Shown: positions 49,601 through 61,939 of the stretch, piece after piece
How positions within the stretch are numbered: the stretch's first letter is position 1
Layout of the letters: each line of letters opens with the position of its first letter
DNA from: Datisca glomerata
Lineage: Eukaryota; Streptophyta; Magnoliopsida; Cucurbitales; Datiscaceae
NCBI GenBank assembly: GCA_003255025.1
Contig: QANY01000261.1
Span: 2,242,051 to 2,306,050 of the forward strand
Reading direction: 5' to 3'
Length of the DNA stretch: 64,000 bases
The notes under the pieces: model-generated
The model's input: the letters and a program-made list of their open reading frames with translations, nothing else
Told to the model about the DNA's origin: nothing
Databases searched by the model: none
Made by a program: the position numbers and the translations under genes

Positions 49601-51480
49601 TTAGTTCATCAGTTCATCCAAAAAATTGAATTGAGAACACAACTGATGACATGGTGATTTTTGTATGTGATTAATATTTAATCAAAACTCTGAAAGAATA
49701 ATCATCGCGTTCTTTTAAAAAATTGTCTCACTAAAGTCATTTTCAGTAAATATCTAGATCTAATATGTTGAGTATATCTAGAGATAAAAAAAAGTATCTT
49801 CTAATATTCTACGTGCTCACACACGTCCTAGTGCTTTGATGATTGACTTGGAAGATCTTGGTGTAGATCTCAGAGTCTACTGATCATTTGAACGGTTTCG
49901 TGGGACGCATGATCGATCAATTTTGCAAGGACGCTTGACATAGACTATAAGTGATATATTTAATGTATAAATATATAATGGATCCTGACTGGTTGAAAAA
50001 CTGTTTTTCAATAAAATGTTTTATATTTGATTATCGTGGCGTTGTACAAGTTTTGTTTTATTAAAAGATTCAATCTTTATTAAAAGTTTAATTTTTAAAT
50101 GGTCTCAAGCCACACGTTTCCGCCGCACACGCGCCGATGACCAACTGATTCTTCGCCTCTAACATGTGACGGTAGGATGAGAGTCTCATATATAAGCTTT
50201 CAGGTGAACTTCGAACTAGAGCCAATACAACTGCCCTAGCCCTCCAAGCTTTTTAATAGCTAATATTGATGCCATAAGCCTTACGAACATCTTCGATGAT
50301 ATCTTTTGGCCTATAAATCCGTTCAACACCGGTGTATTATGACTTTATGCAATGATCGACCAATAAGCTTGTTGCTTGACGATGATCGTGTTGTAAGATA
50401 TCAAAAGAGCACGTATGAGTATTTATGAACTTTGTTATTTAAAGTACTTTGAAAATCGCACCTTAATAGCTCGTAGCTTCCATGAACATGTTTTCTTAGC
50501 ACAAACAATCATCAACAATGTCGGTGTGGATTTGAAGACTTTAAACTCAAAATGTTGACGGATTGCCAAAAGTTCAACAATTCTTTGGAGCTCTTTTTTG
50601 TCCTGGTAAAGTTTTTCTGTATCTAACATATATGAGACACTTACATGCTCATAATCCTCTAGTTGTGATCATTTTGGTGCATTATAAGATGGTTGTAACG
50701 AATATGCAATGTTACTTGGCATTGATGAAGGATGTGCATTAGCCCCTAGTCTTCTATTCAAATCTGGTAAGGTAGGGGGATCATCCAGAACTGCTTCATC
50801 ATATAGCTCAAAATCAAGATCATCATCAACACCAATATCAAGCTCACCATCATTGTCAGGATGTTCAAGTTCATCATCATTAACATCTTGTAGACAATCA
50901 TCATCATCTTATCTCCTATAGTAATAATCGCTTGAATGAAAATTTTCATTATCATTGTTCTCATTATTATTAACCATTGTTTCACCCATAAATCATAGAA
51001 TGTGACCATAATGATCTTGTTGCGAGGGAGTTGTTTCAGGATCCCGGCTTGTTCCACCCATAAAAGCATGAAATGTGACCATACCGATCTTGTTGCTAGG
51101 GAGTTATTTCAGAAACCCGACTTTGACTTGGATATGTAAGATTATCAATAATTGTTCTAGGTTTAGGTTTGAGAGTGACATATAGAGGAGTACGAAGTGC
51201 TTCAAAACTATTCCCGACAAGGAAAAATCTCATGCGGTGATCATTTAATATTTTAATAGGTGGGGAGGGCACATGAGTCTTGTATAAAAACTTCATTGAA
51301 ATATTGTACTTTTTGTTAGATCAACATTTGTTTCATCGTATATGATACTGGATAACTCCTGGTAAGTACAGGTTGATGGTATATCTAATGGTAAGTTTAC
51401 CGTACCATTAAAAATGAATAAAACGTCATTTCTCTCCCATTCAGCACCGTGTACCACCAATATTAAAATTTCAGATAAAA
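46669..51480 (-). pseudogene. MULE transposase (mudrA/MURA type), interrupted by a solo LTR
   Basis: Read on the minus strand from about 51480: an N-terminal domain (51480-51096), a Glu/Asp-rich region (about 51060-50750), and the MULE DNA-binding region at 50629-50435 (KKTCSWKLRA). Next comes the segment with YRPKDIIEDVRKAYGI and KAWRARAVVLALVRSSPE (50380-50150). After the LTR (47909-50146) the catalytic core follows: VNVVDRTSLKVKYRG holds the first Asp. The second Asp position reads LVLMSNINGSI, so Asp is replaced by Asn. TTNIVECMNNILK holds the Glu. The C-terminus has a SWIM zinc finger (CTCCEFYIDKYPCAH) and a CCHC knuckle (CSRCGLREHNRFTC). Several stops and frameshifts also disable it. 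Confidence 0.9.
47909..50146 (+). mobile_element. Solo Ty1/copia LTR, family A, inserted in the transposase gene
   Basis: It is flanked by GATTC on both sides (47904-47908 and 50147-50151). Removing it with one GATTC restores the residues EAKNLGTVT, the conserved junction of MULE transposases. It is homologous to the LTR at 2798-4917. The expected TG at the start reads AA and the final CA reads CT, so both termini have mutated. No internal domains remain. Confidence 0.9.
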
Positions 51481-51572
51481 AAATTTCACCTATTAATACA
51501 TAAAGCTTATTTAATTTAGTAATAGTTATTTTTTATGAATAATAATTATTTTATCCTCAATCAGGAACCAGA

Positions 51573-52150
51573 GACCATGTTACTACTTAAAAGGTAAAAG
51601 TATTTGTTTATTACTACTTGAACCCTTCAAATAGTCATTTTTATTATTGCAGTAAGTCATTCAGAGAGCATGTGACTACTTGAAAGGTTCAAATAGTTAT
51701 AAAATATTATTTGAACCCTACAAATAGTCACGAGCTCTCTGGATAAATGACTACTAGAAGGGTTCAAGTAATGTTTCATTACTACTTGAACCCATCAAGT
51801 AGTCATTTTGATTCTCCCAGTCACTTATCTAGAGAGCAAATGACTATTTGAAGGGTTCAAGTAGTTTTTTATAATAACTTGAACCCTTCAAGTATTTAAT
51901 TTGATTCGTGCAGCCAGCTACCCAGGGCATGTGACTACTTGAATGGTTCAAATAGTTTTCTATGAGTACTTGAACCCTTCAAGTAGTTGATTTTATTATG
52001 CAGCAGTAAAGCAGAGACCACTTGATTATTTGAAGGGTTAAGAACCGGTCTTTAACTACTTGAACCTTTCAAGTAGTTAGTCTTTCTTGCATCAACAACC
52101 CAGACATCAGTGGCTATTTGAAAGATTCAAGTAATTGTTTCGTCCAAATA
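51573..52150. repeat. Palindrome array IV (upstream of the transposase gene)
   Basis: About twelve units of the same palindrome alternate GGG and CCC centres. Short spacers (7-10 bases) alternate with longer ones (about 35-45 bases) that contain CTAGAGAGC or CTCTCTGGATAA phrases. Decay ranges from perfect to four or five mismatches. Confidence 0.92.
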
Positions 52151-52244
52151 GTTGGTTTTATTCTGCCATTACTCGAACCATTTTATGGGTACAAAATAAG
52201 AGAAGAATTGGTACCAATAAACGAAGAATGGGTACCAGTCTGCT

Positions 52245-52600
52245 CTCATTGAAGAAGAAGAAGAAGAAGAAGAAAAAGAATGGGTCGGGTTTCTCTGAAG
52301 AAGAAGAAGGAGAAGCGAGAAGCGAGAAGAAGAAGAAGAAGAAGAAGAAGAAGAAGAAGAAGAAGAAGAAGCGAGAAGGAGAAGAAGCAGAAGAAGAAGC
52401 GAGAAGGAGAAGAAGCGGAAGAAGAAGCGAGAAGGAGAAGAAGCAGAAGAAGAAGCGAGAAGGAGAAGAAGCAGAAGAAGAAGCGAGAAGGAGAAGAATA
52501 AGCGAGAAGAAGCGAGAAGGAGAAGAATAAGCGAGAAGAAGCGAGAAGGAGAAGAATAAGCGAGAAGAATGACGTTTGTTGAAGAAGAAGAAGAATACGC
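52245..52600 (+). repeat. GAA-rich low-complexity tract
   Basis: It comprises (GAA)n runs and about ten GAGAAGCGAGAA-type units. Open frames on both strands (poly-Glu/Lys/Arg or poly-Phe/Ser/Leu) are artefacts of the tract. It corresponds to the TTC-rich region inside the left terminus. Confidence 0.95.
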
Positions 52601-52704
52601 GAGAAATGAGAGCTAGAAGTGGGGACTGAGTATTTGTCAACCATGGTTGATTTGATCTTTGCATGGGGTAGAGAAATAAATGATGAGGAAAGAGAGAGTT
52701 ACAA

Positions 52705-52813
52705 ATTGTTGATGTTGATTATGCTAGGCCAGGAATATAAAATTCTGAGTTTTCAAAAATGGGTATATATTTCCTAACCCAAATTAGAAAGGGTACATTT
52801 ATCCAAATAACCC
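52705..52813 (-). repeat. MULE 1 right terminal inverted repeat
   Basis: It ends CCAAATAACCC directly before the second TAAAAAATA and pairs with 35910-36015. Confidence 0.92.
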
Positions 52814-52851
52814 TAAAAAATAAATTGTAGAAACATAAAATGTCTAGAGTA

Positions 52852-54262
52852 AGAGAGAGACATGTCTTACATGTTTCAAAACCCTTCACATGAATTTCTA
52901 CCATCAAGTAAATGAAATCGACTTATTCACGAGATGGATTGACATATAAGGTTATGATTTCAATCAAGTAACAGTTGAAGTATAAGAATGATTTTTTTTT
53001 TCATTTTTCTTTTTCGGCAAAAGTTTAGCAAAGAATATACCATGTATATATTTGCCCTTATGACATCGACATTATGATGCTGGGACAAGATGAGTTTGAA
53101 AGTGATTAAGGTTTCACATTCATGAAATGAAGTCGTGGAATTTTAGTAATAGTATCTAATTCCCATAAAATATATAACTTTGAAAAAGTATTTTTATTTA
53201 TGGATAATTTTAAATTTGTAATTAGCAAAAATAAATAGCTTGGAAAAAAAAGTATAAATGGAAATCAACAAATTATGGGCAGTAAGTATTAGAGCTTTTG
53301 GTATAGATAACCTCATTATAAAACTTATAGGCAAAAATGTACCACCAATTTAATAGAATGCAAAAATTACACTTTTAAGTTATGAAGTTTTAATTTAGTT
53401 ATGAACTTACTCTTTCACTTTTATACTCACCAAGATTAACTTCTTATTACTTTTATTTTTTTCTTACGTTTATTTATGGTTTTCCGCAGTTCTCTTAAAT
53501 AATTTCTTTTAAAACACATTATACAAAAAAAAATCATACTTTCAATCAAGTAACAGTTGAAGTATAAGAGAGAGACATGTCTTACATGTTTCAAAACCCT
53601 TCACATGAATTTCTACCATCAAGTAAATGAAATCGACTTATTCACGAGATGGATTGACATATAAGGTTATGATTTCAATCAAGTAACAGTTGAAGTATAA
53701 GAATGATTTTTTTTTTCATTTTTCTTTTTCGGCAAAAGTTTAGCAAAGAATATACCATGTATATATTTGCCCTTATGACATCGACATTATGATGCTGGGA
53801 CAAGATGAGTTTGAAAGTGATTAAGGTTTCACATTCATGAAATGAAGTCGTGGAATTTTAGTAATAGTATCTAATTCCCATAAAATATATAACTTTGAAA
53901 AAGTATTTTTATTTATGGATAATTTTAAATTTGTAATTAGCAAAAATAAATAGCTTGGAAAAAAAAGTATAAATGGAAATCAACAAATTATGGGCAGTAA
54001 GTATTAGAGCTTTTGGTATAGATAACCTCATTATAAAACTTATAGGCAAAAATGTACCACCAATTTAATAGAATGCAAAAATTACACTTTTAAGTTATGA
54101 AGTTTTAATTTAGTTATGAACTTACTCTTTCACTTTTATACTCACCAAGATTAACTTCTTATTACTTTTATTTTTTTCTTACGTTTATTTATGGTTTTCC
54201 GCAGTTCTCTTAAATAATTTCTTTTAAAACACATTATACAAAAAAAAAATCATACTTTCAAT
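52852..54262. repeat. Tandem duplication, 715-bp period, two copies
   Basis: The segment from AGAGAGAGACATGTCTTACA to the poly-A before ATCATACTTTCAAT occurs twice, with a constant offset of 715. By eye the copies differ only in the length of one A run (9 or 10). The join between copies contains a 29-base phrase (starting TTTCAATCAAGTAACAG) that also sits inside each copy near 52960 and 53675. No coding content. Confidence 0.95.
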
Positions 54263-54276
54263 TTCTTTGTGCCTCT

Positions 54277-54290
54277 CCCCCCCCCCCCCC
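54277..54290. repeat. Poly-C run
   Basis: Fourteen C residues within a CT-rich stretch. The following 54300-55120 holds no gene. Confidence 0.95.
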
Positions 54291-55129
54291 TCCATCTCTC
54301 TCGCCATACCTCCATCTCTATTTTATTTTTTTAATGAAAAAAGTAAAAATAGAATGGGAGATTCCCACGCCCATCGGTCATTCAATTGCATCTATTACAT
54401 CAATAGATGAACATATAACTTACTTGTCATTAATAACTTATTTGCTTAATGTTATGCTACATTGTAATGTATCATATTCTCCATCATTCTCATATATTTG
54501 TTGGACGTTGGTCAAAATATAGATATCATCTTTAGTTTTACAGTCAATCATTTTTGTAGATGAGCATAAATAAATAAATTGGAACGACCTCCTGCTAAGT
54601 ATTTTCAATGATTTATGTAGATTTAGTGTAGACTGGACAAACTTTTTTGAAGCAAGTTGAACAACTGTGAGTAGAATTTGAGAAAATACCATAAACAAAC
54701 ATAAGAAAAATAATAAAAGTGATGGGAAGTTACTTTTGATGGTTACAAAATAAGTGAAAAAAATAAAATAGTAAGTCCATAACTAACTTCAACTTCATAA
54801 ACTTAAAAACGGTCATTTTTACATGCATATATATATATGAATGATTATTATTGCATATAAGTTAATAAAAATAATCATCCACTATAATTTCCGTAAGCAT
54901 TAATGAGTGGGCTAGGCCATTATTTTTCTATCATGGGCCTTCCTGTCATAATATAACGGGTTTTATGCACAAATATCTACATGATAGAAAGTTAATACAA
55001 AAATAGACAACAAGTTCATAAACATCAAATAACAGTCATATTTTATGAGTCCACCTATTAGAGGCATTTCTCTTCCTATTATACCATTTTAATAACATTT
55101 AATTATTATTTTTATAAAATTTGAAAACT

Positions 55130-55564
55130 TTATAAACCCACCAATCGCTCTCTCTCCTCAAATCTCTCTCTCTCTCCAAATCTCTATTTATCTCTCTTTC
55201 TTGAAAATATTTGTAAAGAATATATTTTATATATGTTACGTTTATAAACAATATCAATAAATAAAATATAAACATATATGTTATTTATGCTATATATAGT
55301 AGGTGTATATAAAGTATCTTGCATATATATGCAATATATATAACAATATAAAATACATAAGTTATATACAAATATAACACTTACTTTCGATTAGTGTATA
55401 TAAACGTGTGATATATATAGATAAATAAATATATAACACATACTTTTTATATATGTTTATAACATATTCGAGTCTAATGTTATATATACTCTCATATAAA
55501 GCCCATATCTATATACATATATGTGTGTATATATGTGTGTGTGTGCGCACGCGTGTGTAGAGAG
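55130..55564. repeat. CT-rich then TA/TG-rich low-complexity DNA
   Basis: (CT)n runs at 55147-55180 are followed by about 300 bp of TATA-rich sequence and a (TG)n run. A similar layout recurs at 59510-59960. No genes. Confidence 0.7.
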
Positions 55565-56314
55565 CATAGTTGACAATTTCGTTTCATTTCGGCCGGAATG
55601 GCCGAAAAATTCCACTTCCAGTGAGGAACCTAAACGAAATAGGGGGTTGTAATTTTCGCTCAGAATTTCGGTTTGTTTTGGTCGAAATGCTCCTATGAAT
55701 TTATGTTCTTTTAATTGAATTTATTCTTAACATGATTCTTTTACGGAAGTATGGTGGGATCAATTTAGTGGAGATACTCCTGATTTATAAAAGAATTGAA
55801 GTGTTTTTTAGCACATTCACTCAAAGAAAAGAAATAGATTGAAATTTCAAAGATTAAATGATCTTGTTTGCATACATTATAATTTGAAAGGTGCGAGAAA
55901 CATAGAGTATTCAATTTAAAAAATTAATTCAATTGTCATATCATATATCAATTATCAAGTTTGTGACGCAAATAATGAAGATGGTGATGTTGAAACTCAA
56001 ATAAATTAGTTGTGATTTGAACATTTGTGTGTTTCATGATGATAATGCTATTTAATATGATGTTTTTGTTGAATTTTAATGTCATTAATATGATATTTTG
56101 TTGAAGTTTAATGGTAATTATGTAGTATTTATATGATATATAATCTATTGATTCAAATTTTTTCTTAGTTATATTATATATAATAAATTTTATAACATTG
56201 TTTTAAATGACCAATTTATTTTTTCAAAACGCCACACCGAAATATTGAAATATTCGAAACGTTTCATTTTTTCAGAGAATTGAAATGGCCACCGAAACGG
56301 AATTGACTACTATG
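55565..56314 (+). mobile_element. Non-autonomous hAT element, 750 bp, perfect 8-bp target duplication
   Basis: It starts CATAGTTGACAATTTCGTTT and ends GGAATTGACTACTATG, whose reverse begins CATAGTAGTCAATTCCGTTT. GTAGAGAG flanks both ends (55557-55564 and 56315-56322). There is no transposase. A related copy at 24028-24521 and a fragment at 27281-27600 make a small family in this window. Confidence 0.93.
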
Positions 56315-56322
56315 GTAGAGAG

Positions 56323-58189
56323 AGATCTAATGGATATAAATATAGATAGAGAAAAGATAGAGAATGATACCTTTAAATAAAATAGTAAAAATAATAAACT
56401 AGTAACTAACTAAATATAGAAACTATTAAATTTAATAAAATTTACTATATTAATTATTATTTATTGAAAAGTGTTATATTTTGACGTTTTTCAAACGATG
56501 TGAACAACTTGATTTTAAAATTAGAAAGATGTGTGATTAATATGTCGGAAAAAAATATAAAATAGCTCAAAATTGAAAAAAAATAGATAAAGTTAGCTGC
56601 CTAGCCCGCACCTAAAACTTCACACGACATATTAAAAAAACATAAATTTATATAATGTACATTATTTACATAATGCATACGGTATACATAACTTATACCT
56701 TCAAAAATTGGGTGAATTTTGAATTTTTGAAAATTTAGAAAACGGACTTTGAAATTCATTCTCCATACTGTGAAAAAAGTGGCACATGACTATTTTTTTA
56801 TTTTTTTTTATATATCTAAGGTTATTTTTTATGATATTTTTAAAAAGTTGCATTGATCATTATTACTTTGGCATAACTATAATGACGATAATTACATAAC
56901 AAAAGAGTCCAAATAGGTCAAACTGTGCCGGTTCCTTTTTTTAAAATAAAACTTATTTACTGACGGTTAGGGAATAGGAGAAAACCGATAACCAAATCCA
57001 TGCATCCAAAAGGACTGGTTGTAATGAAAAAGATGAAAAGTGGAATTCAAAATTGAATATATATTCTGATGTAAACAAAACATAGAGAGTACGCAATAAA
57101 AGAATCCCAAATTGCCAAGCAGTACGGTCACAGTGGCAACCACGTACACTTGCCACTCTCTCACAGTGTATCTTCCAAACTGAATCAATCTCAGCTTTTG
57201 ATTGAACCAAAATGATTGAAAATGGTTGGCCATGCTTCTTGTGGCCACATCGGATATAAAAGATTGCTGCAACCTAAGGCATACGATAACAAAATGCTTC
57301 CCAGCATATATAAATGTAGATTTTGAAGTACCATAAACTTGATTTTAAATTAAAAGAATCACAAAAAATCATCAAATTACAATAATGTATTTAAGAGGGT
57401 AAATAAAAACGCATTTAAATTAACAAAATCACTCAAAAACAGGCAAATCTGAAATCACCTTTTTGTCAAAGATGATATGGGAATGGGATGTAAACATTTT
57501 GCATAGTGGGGTGGCGTCTGATGATGATGGGGTGATGAACAGAAATAGTTTCAAAAGCAAAACTGTGCAAGTGGGTAAAAGATGCGCTTTTTGTCATTTT
57601 TGTCATTCAGTCATTGGAGTCAGCAAATGAAGTGGCTTTATCTATCTCATATTGCAATTTTTTTTAGTCGGAATTTGAAATTGTATAATCATTTTTACAT
57701 CCAGAATCTTATAATGATTCTCAGTCTAATATTTACTACAACTTCAGTGAAAAATCTTCAATGTGAGGTTTGTTTCCCGGCATGGATGTCATAAACGTCA
57801 ATAAATATATTTAAGGATTTAATTAATATTTTTTAATGTTTAATACATGCGGGTCAACAATTTTTTTTTAGATTCAAAAAATGTGTTTGAAAGTTCAACA
57901 AAAACTACTGATATCATATTAAGAAAAGTACAACTCACATTATTGAAGAGTGAGCAATTTCAGAAATCGATTCTCAACTATCTCATAGATTTGACCGGAA
58001 TGTTACTAATTGACTCATGAAGTCACTTTGGGTAAAGAGTTTGAATCGGAATAATGTAAGGAATTAGGATTGAAAGTGAAATGTAAAATTTGACCATCTT
58101 GCGTATATTGTTTATGTATTTAATTTTCATTTATTTTGTCAAACGTAAAAAAACATATTAACCAAAAAATAGTATACTAGTATAAAGGG
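56323..58189. other. Intergenic DNA without a supported gene
   Basis: Overlapping minus-strand frames of 85 and 101 codons near 56953-57272 match nothing I recognise, and their two frames overlap. The stretch at 57440-57600 is somewhat GC-richer but has no domain. Confidence 0.5.
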
Positions 58190-59008
58190 TATATTCCAGG
58201 ACTAATACAAACTAAAAAGAAAACACCTCAAAAGTAAACCAAGAGAAATAGAAAAAGAGTTACAACCATCTCTCTATCAAATGTTCCTCAAACTTGAATT
58301 TTCTATCTTTATGAAGAAAATACAGCCTCTCTTTAACAACATCATAAATTTTTCTATATAAAAGAATAGAATCTATTATCTTACTAGTAAAAAAAATCCT
58401 CATATTTCTCTCAATCCATATGCAGTAAATAAACATAGAAAAAACAAGTTTAATGCTAATAGCCCTGTAATTCTCAATAATGGCAGAAGGATTTGTTGAG
58501 AGTAGGAGCAATAAAAAAATAAATGACTAACAGATTCAGATCCTGAGATGCAAAAGACACAATCAGTACGGATACCTTGATTCCAGGTTTGCATTCTAAC
58601 CTTAGTAGCCAACTTGTCCAGCACATTTTGGTATATTGCCCGAAAGCTAGACAATGGAAGACCAAGGAACCTTGCTTCTGGAAGGAATTAATCTGCTGTA
58701 GGTTGAACTGATGGAGAACTTGTCATTACTGCTAGCATTCCAGATCCATTCATCTTCATTAGAGTGGCTAAGCATAGGCAGATTTGCATGAAAGTTTCAG
58801 TGAATAATGGAGTTTTCAACCTCTTGATTTGGCCAGTATCAGTTTCCTCCTCTGATAAGAATTGAAAGAGGACAATTAAGCTTAAGACCGGAATTATCAA
58901 CTAAATTCCTCCCTCCCTGTTCCAGAAGAATACCTTCAGGGTGCCAAAGGTCACAGAAAAGAGAGACAGAATTACCATTGCCAATTTTCAGCTCACAGAA
59001 AGCAGAAA
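58190..59008 (-). pseudogene. LINE reverse transcriptase C-terminal fragment
   Basis: On the minus strand from about 59008: a KIGNGNSVSLFCDLWHPEG segment, then the zinc-binding region of plant L1 RT proteins (KLATKVRMQTWNQ; DCVFCISGSESVSHLFFYCS), and a continuation to about 58260. At least two frameshifts separate the parts. No RNase H domain, poly-A or target duplication is visible. It belongs to the same general class as the 5.3-8.9 kb LINE, but I cannot say whether it is the same family. Confidence 0.82.
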
Positions 59009-59029
59009 ATTTTCATTTTTGTGTATAAG

Positions 59030-59151
59030 TTTTTTTTTTTTTTTTTGTAAAATTTACATTACAAATTTTTAAGGAAAATGTGAGAATGACTCGAACTCAC
59101 AAACTCTAAGATGTGGGTGTGGAGTTTAATCAACTGCGTCAACCCAACTTG
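59030..59151 (-). mobile_element. tRNA-derived SINE, 122 bp
   Basis: Read on the minus strand it has an A-box-like TTGACGCAGTTG and a B-box-like GAGTTCGAGTCAT, and ends in a run of 17 A (plus-strand T at 59030-59046). It is flanked by TCATTTTTGTGTATAA and TCATTTTTATATATAA, a 16-bp target duplication with two differences. This is a complete short SINE. Confidence 0.8.
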
Positions 59152-59167
59152 TCATTTTTATATATAA

Positions 59168-59885
59168 TTTAACTCACAAATAAAATGATAACATTTCTTG
59201 AGAACTATTAAATACGCTTTCATATATTAAAATATGTTTAATTTAAAAAAAAAAAAAAACTTGTTCAATAGACTAACCAGGCAAGCCCAAGTCCCAAAGA
59301 TGGTGCTTCAATTTTTGAATTGGTTACAATGACACAACAAAAATTGAAATAAAATCAAAGGTTTTCTACACATATAGTAACATTAGGCAAAGTAAATACG
59401 AATAGATCTCATATATTTAATAATCATAAAAAAACAACACTTTTAAATATTCTCACAAAAAACAACATTCAATAGTATACATGATTACTATGATACCCTC
59501 AAATTATTATTTCTCCCTCCTCTCTCATCTCTCCTAAAATTTAATTTCTCCCACCTCCAATTATTCTCTCTCATCTCTTCTAAAATTTCTCTCTAATCTC
59601 TCATAAAAGTTTTCAAAATTTTCTGTCCCATAATTTCAGAAATCCTCTTCAACTATCTCAAAAAAAAAATTAAGAAAATTCTCCCAAAAAAATTTCTAAA
59701 CTCGTGTGTGTATATGTACACTATTGTAGATAATAAACATACACATATGTATATACCATATGTATATATATATATCGCGACAGATAATTTATATGTAGTT
59801 TATGTACTTATGTATCTAGAATGTACAAACAATATGTACCATTACTCATGTATAATAAATAATATATAATATTATTGTATATATG

Positions 59886-59931
<46 letters not shown>

Positions 59932-60973
59932 NGAGGGAAAAAAGTTGAAGTGAGAGAGAGAGATGAGGTGTTACTAAAGATAAAACATAAAAAATTGAAA
60001 TGGACGACGTGGGGAGGGAGGTAGTAGTTACTAAAAATAAGGGAATTTCAAAAACTTGGGGTTGAAAATTTATGCACTAAAAGGATATGAAAATAACTAT
60101 ATACTTAAAAAAAATAGTCAATTTAATCAATTTGACTATTTAAGTTAATGTTTACGGAATAGTGCTATATATAATTTGTCTATAATAGTTATTAACATTC
60201 TTGTTTTTAAAATGTGAAAATTGTTTAAATACTCAGATTTCTATAAAATCAAGAATGACCACGATTAAGTAGGCCATTACACATATGGCCCCGATTATAA
60301 GCAGCCCACTGCTCATATGACCCCATAACATTTTTTTTACAAAAATGATCCACGGTACATTTTTTAAACAAGTTTAAGATTCTTTCCCATTTTTTCTAAA
60401 AATAAGAAAATGCCATATGAAGCTTCCATCCTCCATGGTCGCTGCGACCATGAGACTTTTGTCCACCATGGTGAAATTGCTGTCCGCCACCACAGAGCCT
60501 CCATCCACCACCGTAGAGCCTTCGTCAGCCACTGAGGAACCTCCATTCTCCACCACATATCTACCACTTCCACCGAATAAAGAAACACAAACCACTTTCA
60601 GCTTGTATGTACCCTCTCGGTAGGTTCAATTTGGTCCTCTACGATGTTGATGTGGGTTTTTCGTTGTTGACGTCTTTACCGTCGTTTCGTGGGTGGTGGT
60701 TTCAGAAAAACTCCATTATGGCGTAATCGTTTGGTCTTACCATGTGTAAGGAAGTTGTTTACTAAGTAAACAGTCTGTACACTAAGTAATAATACTTTTT
60801 ACTCTATGCAAACGTTTTATTTACTATACGTTATGAAGAAGATCGCAAATGCACCCGTTGCCTTCTTCAATCACTGCAGAAGCTATCTCGAACACTGTCC
60901 TTGGTAGCCGGTTGGATTGGTAGTGTTTAGGGCCAAAACGCTCGCAAAATGGAATGAGCAGCTAGGAACCTCT
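59168..60973. other. AT-rich intergenic DNA, low-complexity
   Basis: CT-rich runs at 59510-59600 precede TA-rich DNA. A (TA)n run at 59886-59931 ends at an undetermined base (N, 59932). GAGAGA-rich DNA follows. Near 60417-60590 imperfect repeats of CCACCATGG-like phrases create open frames on both strands (up to 74 codons) that I do not consider genes. Confidence 0.55.
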
Positions 60974-61468
60974 TGTTAGATTCAAAATCTTATCAGTATA
61001 AATCGTATCTTATAAAACTCTAATATCGCATGTTGAACATATAAAAAATCAAAATAATTATAGAGCGGAAGCGTACCTGAATCCATGACGATAGATCGTT
61101 ATTTATGGCTGAGCGGTTGATCTGTCAGATTTACACGATTCTCTATCCGAGAGTCCTCTTTGAATTAAGTCTCTCAATTTTTTCTCTAACGATGAGTCAT
61201 TAAGGAGAATATAATGGTTTTTCGTTATCGTGTGATTTGGGGACCATAACCACTTATAGATAATTCATCTTTTGATTTAGCCCATCATAAAAATAGAAAT
61301 TACCCTAAAGTCTCTACACATTAAAGGCTTCACAACCTATCAGATACATTAAAACCTCAATTATTCAAACCTTAGTTGATCACTTTTAATTGGGTTTAAC
61401 TTTACGTGACAGTCTGCAACACATAATTATTTTACACATAAGTCCAACATTGGATTAAAGATCCAATA
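60974..61468 (-). repeat. Copia LTR, 495 bp
   Basis: It starts TATTGGATCTTTAATCC on the minus strand (expected TG mutated to TA) and ends GAATCTAACA. It is much shorter than, and unrelated to, the family A and B LTRs. Confidence 0.75.
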
Positions 61469-61939
61469 ATCTCTCACTTAGACTATGTGTTAAACCTTAT
61501 AATTATGTTTTGCCAAAAATAACAGAACGTGTTCAACTTTGCTGTCGTTACTAAAATGTATCTATAACCAATCCGGTCCATCAATCATACTGACATAGGA
61601 TCAAAGCAGTCTATGTTACATCAATCGTAACTCAACCCATCAATGATCACGTATATCGATACAACTGAATGACATGATTTTTATGTGGATTTATAGCATG
61701 AAAATTTCATATAATGTGATCTTAACATGTCTATTTCCAACTGATCCTCCATAAACCTTAGTGAGATCAAACCATACCTAAATCAGTGTGTGAATACCAA
61801 ATACTTTATTTATGTAGAAATAACCTTAAAATTTTCATAAACCAAAATGACTGAAAAATATGTCTATATGAAAGAAGCATCTAAAAATAAAATACAAACT
61901 CCCGCTAGAACTGAATATCCTCAACTCATATGACACTCA

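Larger units (their letters stand above)
35910..52813. mobile_element. Large Mutator-like element (MULE 1), 16.9 kb, with nested insertions
   Basis: The left end (AGGTTATTCAGAATTATGTACC) and the reversed right end (GGGTTATTTGGATAAATGTACC) align for about 100 bp, sharing GGGTTAGGAAATATATAC and AACTCAGAATTTTATA. The 9-bp flank TAAAAAATA is identical on both sides (35901-35909 and 52814-52822). Inside are a DUF1985-type gene (+) and a mudrA transposase (-), converging. At least 9 kb is later LTR insertion, so the original element was near 7.7 kb. Both genes are broken, so it cannot move by itself. Confidence 0.93.

Noticed and set aside
52135..52664. Several 70-170-codon frames on both strands
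   Set aside because: They are products of the GAA-rich low-complexity tract; poly-Glu/Lys and poly-Phe/Ser/Leu readings carry no domain.
56953..57272. Possible small gene on the minus strand
   Set aside because: Two overlapping frames, no recognised domain, no splice or conservation evidence visible.
60364..60623. Overlapping frames on both strands with Thr/Pro/Ser or Trp-rich products
   Set aside because: They derive from imperfect CCACCATGG-type repeats; no homology.
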